This document shows positions 5,280 through 7,333 of a DNA stretch of 7,333 nt, in pieces (position 1 is the first letter of the stretch; each line of letters begins with the position of its first letter). The notes under the pieces are model-generated. The model ran no database searches and was not told the DNA's origin. It saw only the letters and a program-made list of their open reading frames with translations. Source of the DNA: JBGPBY01 sp041481485. GTDB lineage: Bacteria; Acidobacteriota; Terriglobia; 20CM-2-55-15. The position numbers were made by a program, and so were the translations under genes. Where the stretch lies: assembly GCA_041481485.1 (NCBI GenBank), contig JBGPBY010000374.1, forward strand, positions 1 through 7,333, written 5' to 3'.

Positions 5280-6497
5280 TTGAAGCAATACAGCCTGATT
5301 GGTACCGCACTCGTCCTCATATCGTGTGCAATCGCCATCGCCGCACAAACCCGGCCGGCACCCGCGGCCCAGTATGTGGGTTCGGCACGCTGCAGTTCAT
5401 GCCACATGGACATCTATCAGCGCTGGTCGAAGACGCGGATGGCCAATGTTGTGCGCGATCCCGTGGCGCATCCGGAAGCGATTATTTCCGATATGGATAC
5501 GCCAAACCCTCTGGTGACCTTCAAGAAGTCGGACATCGCATTCGTCTATGGAAGCAAGTGGAAGCAGCGGTATTTCACAAAAGTGGGCGACGACTATTTC
5601 CCGTTACCCGCGCAGTGGGACGTGCAGCACAAGGTGTGGCGGGCGTACATGGTGGCCAATGGCACGGACTGGTGGACCGAGTTCTATCCTGCGGACAACA
5701 TGAAGCGCCCCACTGGGCCATTATGTGACGGCTGCCATTCCGTGAATTACAACACGACCACGAAGACTGTCACGGAGTGGAACGTCGGTTGTGAAAAATG
5801 CCATGGGCCGGGAAGCACTCATGTGGCGCAGCCGACACGTGCCAACATCATCAATCCGATGAGGCTCGATCCAATTTCAGCGAACGACACCTGCATTCAA
5901 TGCCATTCGCAGGGTAAACCGAAAACCAATCCCATTGACGGCAAGTATTACGACTGGCCGGTGGGGTTCCGCATGGGATTGAAACTCAGCGACTATTGGG
6001 AACTCGAAGAACACAAGCTGGGCACGACCACTTTCACTCATTTTGCCGATGGCACCGCGCACAAGAATCGCATGCAGGGAAATGACTTTGTGACCAGTCT
6101 GATGTACTCGCGAGGCGTGACCTGCTACAACTGCCACGACGTTCATGGCACATCCAACAACGCAGACCTCAGAAAGCCGGCTTCCCAGCTTTGCCTGACA
6201 TGTCACGGTATCGGTTCGGAGAACGGCCCGCATACGCCGACACTGGAAGCGCACACGCATCACAAGACCGGGAGTGAAGGCAGTCAGTGTGTCGGATGCC
6301 ACATGCCAAAGATTGAGCCGGAAATCTCCGATGTCATGATTCGGAGCCACACCTTCAAATTTATGTCTCCAAAGTTGACCGACGAACTGAACGTTCCGAA
6401 CTCATGCACGACATGTCATACGGATAAAACCACAGCCTGGGCCATTGAAAATCTCCGGTCATGGCCGGAGTTTTCCCCATGGCGCGTCGCAAAATAG
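5280..6497 (+). CDS. Secreted octaheme c-type cytochrome
   Basis: A 405-aa extracytoplasmic multiheme cytochrome, presumably an electron carrier or reductase. A signal peptide covers residues 1-23. LISC (13-16) also resembles a lipobox, so lipoprotein anchoring is possible. There are eight CxxCH sites: C38, C149, C171, C205, C282, C305, C337 and C376. Sequence around them (YVGSARCSSCH, CEKCHGPGSTH, CHDVHGT, CVGCHMPK) fits the cytochrome c554/multiheme group common in Acidobacteriota. Many relatives carry a C-terminal TPR region, which is absent here: the protein ends soon after the last heme. It is not a recognisable NrfA, which has a CxxCK site; an octaheme oxidoreductase activity cannot be excluded. 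The TTG at 5280 is preferred over a TTG at 5256 because AGAGGAGG (5268-5275) lies just before it and the signal peptide then begins MKQYS. The spacing of 4 nt is short. No clear promoter is seen, so read-through from the SDR gene past copy 3 is possible. Confidence 0.88.
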   Translation: MKQYSLIGTALVLISCAIAIAAQTRPAPAAQYVGSARCSSCHMDIYQRWSKTRMANVVRDPVAHPEAIISDMDTPNPLVTFKKSDIAFVYGSKWKQRYFTKVGDDYFPLPAQWDVQHKVWRAYMVANGTDWWTEFYPADNMKRPTGPLCDGCHSVNYNTTTKTVTEWNVGCEKCHGPGSTHVAQPTRANIINPMRLDPISANDTCIQCHSQGKPKTNPIDGKYYDWPVGFRMGLKLSDYWELEEHKLGTTTFTHFADGTAHKNRMQGNDFVTSLMYSRGVTCYNCHDVHGTSNNADLRKPASQLCLTCHGIGSENGPHTPTLEAHTHHKTGSEGSQCVGCHMPKIEPEISDVMIRSHTFKFMSPKLTDELNVPNSCTTCHTDKTTAWAIENLRSWPEFSPWRVAK

Positions 6498-6536
6498 CCT
6501 GACTTTTCGAATTTCTTCGAGCGGAATGCGATTCTC

Positions 6537-6552
6537 GGCTTGTGAACAAGCC
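6537..6552. repeat. 16-bp dyad in the fhs upstream region
   Basis: GGCTTGT-GA-ACAAGCC is a 7-bp inverted repeat with a 2-bp centre, 33 nt before the folate ligase start. The tiny centre favours a protein-bound operator over an RNA hairpin. The regulator is unknown and the site may be chance. Confidence 0.35.
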
Positions 6553-6584
6553 ACAGGTTGCTTACCATATTTGTCCGGTAAAAT

Positions 6585-7333
6585 ATGAGCGATCAACATG
6601 CGAACCCCAAATCCGATATCGAAATAGCTCAGGCAGCGGCGATGCGGCACATTGCCGATGTCGCGCGAGATAAGCTCGGAATCGACTCCGTAAATATTGA
6701 GCAGTATGGAAAGTACAAAGCCAAGCTCTCACTTCCTTACCTTCAGTCACTTCGAGATCGAAAAGATGGAAAACTGATACTGGTGACGGCGATGTCCCCG
6801 ACACTTGCCGGTGAAGGAAAAACCACGACCACCGTTGGATTGGGAGACGCTCTCAATCACATCGGCAAACGCGCCATCGTTTGTTTGCGCGAGCCGAGTC
6901 TTGGACCTTCCTTCGGTCAGAAGGGTGGCGCGGCAGGCGGCGGGTACGCGCAAGTGGTGCCCATGGAAGATATCAATCTCCACTTTACTGGCGACTTTCA
7001 TGCGATAGGTGCGGCAAACAATCTGCTCGCTGCGCTCGTCGACAATCACCTGTATTGGGGCAACAGCCTGGGCCTGGACGCCCGCCGAATCTCCTGGAAA
7101 CGTGCCGTCGACATGAATGACCGTGCCCTGCGCAGCATCACGGTCGGACTGGGCGGGGTCACCAATGGTTACGTGCGCGAAGATGGATTCGAGCCCGATG
7201 TCGAGCTGCGTTGGCTCGACGATCACCACGTAACGCCGCCCGACGTCCAGGCATCGGCCGCATTGGCGCAGATCGGTCTCAGTTTGAGGCTCGATCCGCC
7301 CGACGCGCTCGTCCTCGCCGGAGATCGAATCGA
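6585..7333 (+). CDS. fhs: Formate--tetrahydrofolate ligase, partial (N-terminal part; 3' end probably chimeric)
   Basis: ATP-dependent ligation of formate to tetrahydrofolate, giving 10-formyl-THF for cytoplasmic one-carbon metabolism. The N-terminus has SDIEIAQAA, YGKYKAKLSL, the P-loop region TLAGEGKTTTTVGLG (73-87), CLREPSLGPSFGQKGGAAGG, YAQVVPMEDINLHFTGDFHA and DMNDRALRSITVGLGG, all strongly diagnostic of the family. The ATG at 6585 is forced from upstream by an in-frame TAA at 6579; no good ribosome binding site is visible. Family similarity holds through REDGF (198-202). The family then normally continues as DITVASEVMAI, but here it reads EPDVELRWLDD and does not match in any frame. The frame remains open to the window edge, so the last 47 codons should not be trusted as part of this enzyme. 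The normal length is about 555 aa, so roughly the last two thirds are missing. Confidence 0.9.
   Translation, partial: MSDQHANPKSDIEIAQAAAMRHIADVARDKLGIDSVNIEQYGKYKAKLSLPYLQSLRDRKDGKLILVTAMSPTLAGEGKTTTTVGLGDALNHIGKRAIVCLREPSLGPSFGQKGGAAGGGYAQVVPMEDINLHFTGDFHAIGAANNLLAALVDNHLYWGNSLGLDARRISWKRAVDMNDRALRSITVGLGGVTNGYVREDGFEPDVELRWLDDHHVTPPDVQASAALAQIGLSLRLDPPDALVLAGDRI
7191..7333 (+). other. NeuC-type UDP-N-acetylglucosamine 2-epimerase-like fragment fused in frame
   Basis: Translated in the folate ligase frame, this stretch reads EPDVELRWLDDHH, then an ASAALAQIGLSL helix, then PPDALVLAGDRI. That order matches residues before and including the GDR(Y/F)E motif of hydrolysing UDP-GlcNAc 2-epimerases such as NeuC. 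The spacing from a DGF/DNF motif to GDR is almost the same as in E. coli K1 NeuC as I recall it (48 against 49 residues). Both families have an xDGF-like motif at the join, so the switch lies within about 7179-7192. GC is about 66% by hand count, against about 62% in the preceding 170 bases, which is not decisive. Confidence 0.55.

Noticed and set aside
6558..6584. TTGCTT...TAAAAT as a promoter for fhs
   Set aside because: The spacer is 15 bp and the -10 box abuts the ATG, so it would give a nearly leaderless transcript; too weak to call.
6747..7229. 160-aa minus-strand open frame
   Set aside because: Antisense to the clearly recognisable folate ligase sequence and crosses the suspected chimeric join.

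Overview
The window looks like a piece of an Acidobacteriota genome, probably from an uncultured lineage assembled from a metagenome. This is inferred from the gene families: a reaction-centre-type diheme cytochrome with an Ala/Pro/Arg-rich linker, a DUF6152 protein beside two exported proteins of an Acidobacteria-rich uncharacterised family, an octaheme cytochrome c, and several large GTCTATGACC palindromes. GC content is moderate to high. No tRNA, rRNA, CRISPR array or transposase gene is visible.

Layout: 1-131 is a very large hairpin repeat. A predicted promoter at 177-205 drives a secreted diheme cytochrome (252-1502, +). A strong bidirectional terminator (1538-1578) separates it from a convergent operon of three exported proteins on the minus strand. 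In transcription order these are a 295-aa protein (4143-3256), a 404-aa paralogue with a Gly/Ala-rich insert (3244-2030) and a 141-aa DUF6152 protein (2019-1594). Each stop codon in this operon overlaps the next gene's Shine-Dalgarno sequence, and a TTGACA promoter lies upstream of the first gene. The divergent gap 4144-4445 holds a second hairpin element. Next come a short-chain dehydrogenase/reductase (4446-5150, +), a third hairpin element directly after its stop, and a secreted octaheme cytochrome c with a TTG start (5280-6497, +). Last is the N-terminal third of formate--tetrahydrofolate ligase (6585 onward, +), which runs off the window.

Biologically, at least five of the seven proteins carry export signals. 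The region seems geared to extracytoplasmic electron transfer (two multiheme cytochromes) plus an uncharacterised periplasmic three-protein module. The SDR and the folate ligase are cytoplasmic and need not be functionally linked to it.

Two points deserve most attention. The first is the coupled three-gene operon of unknown function. The second is the right-hand end of the window: the folate ligase reading frame stops resembling its family at about 7191 and continues in frame with sequence resembling a NeuC-type UDP-GlcNAc 2-epimerase. That is most simply a chimeric assembly junction at a short shared sequence.
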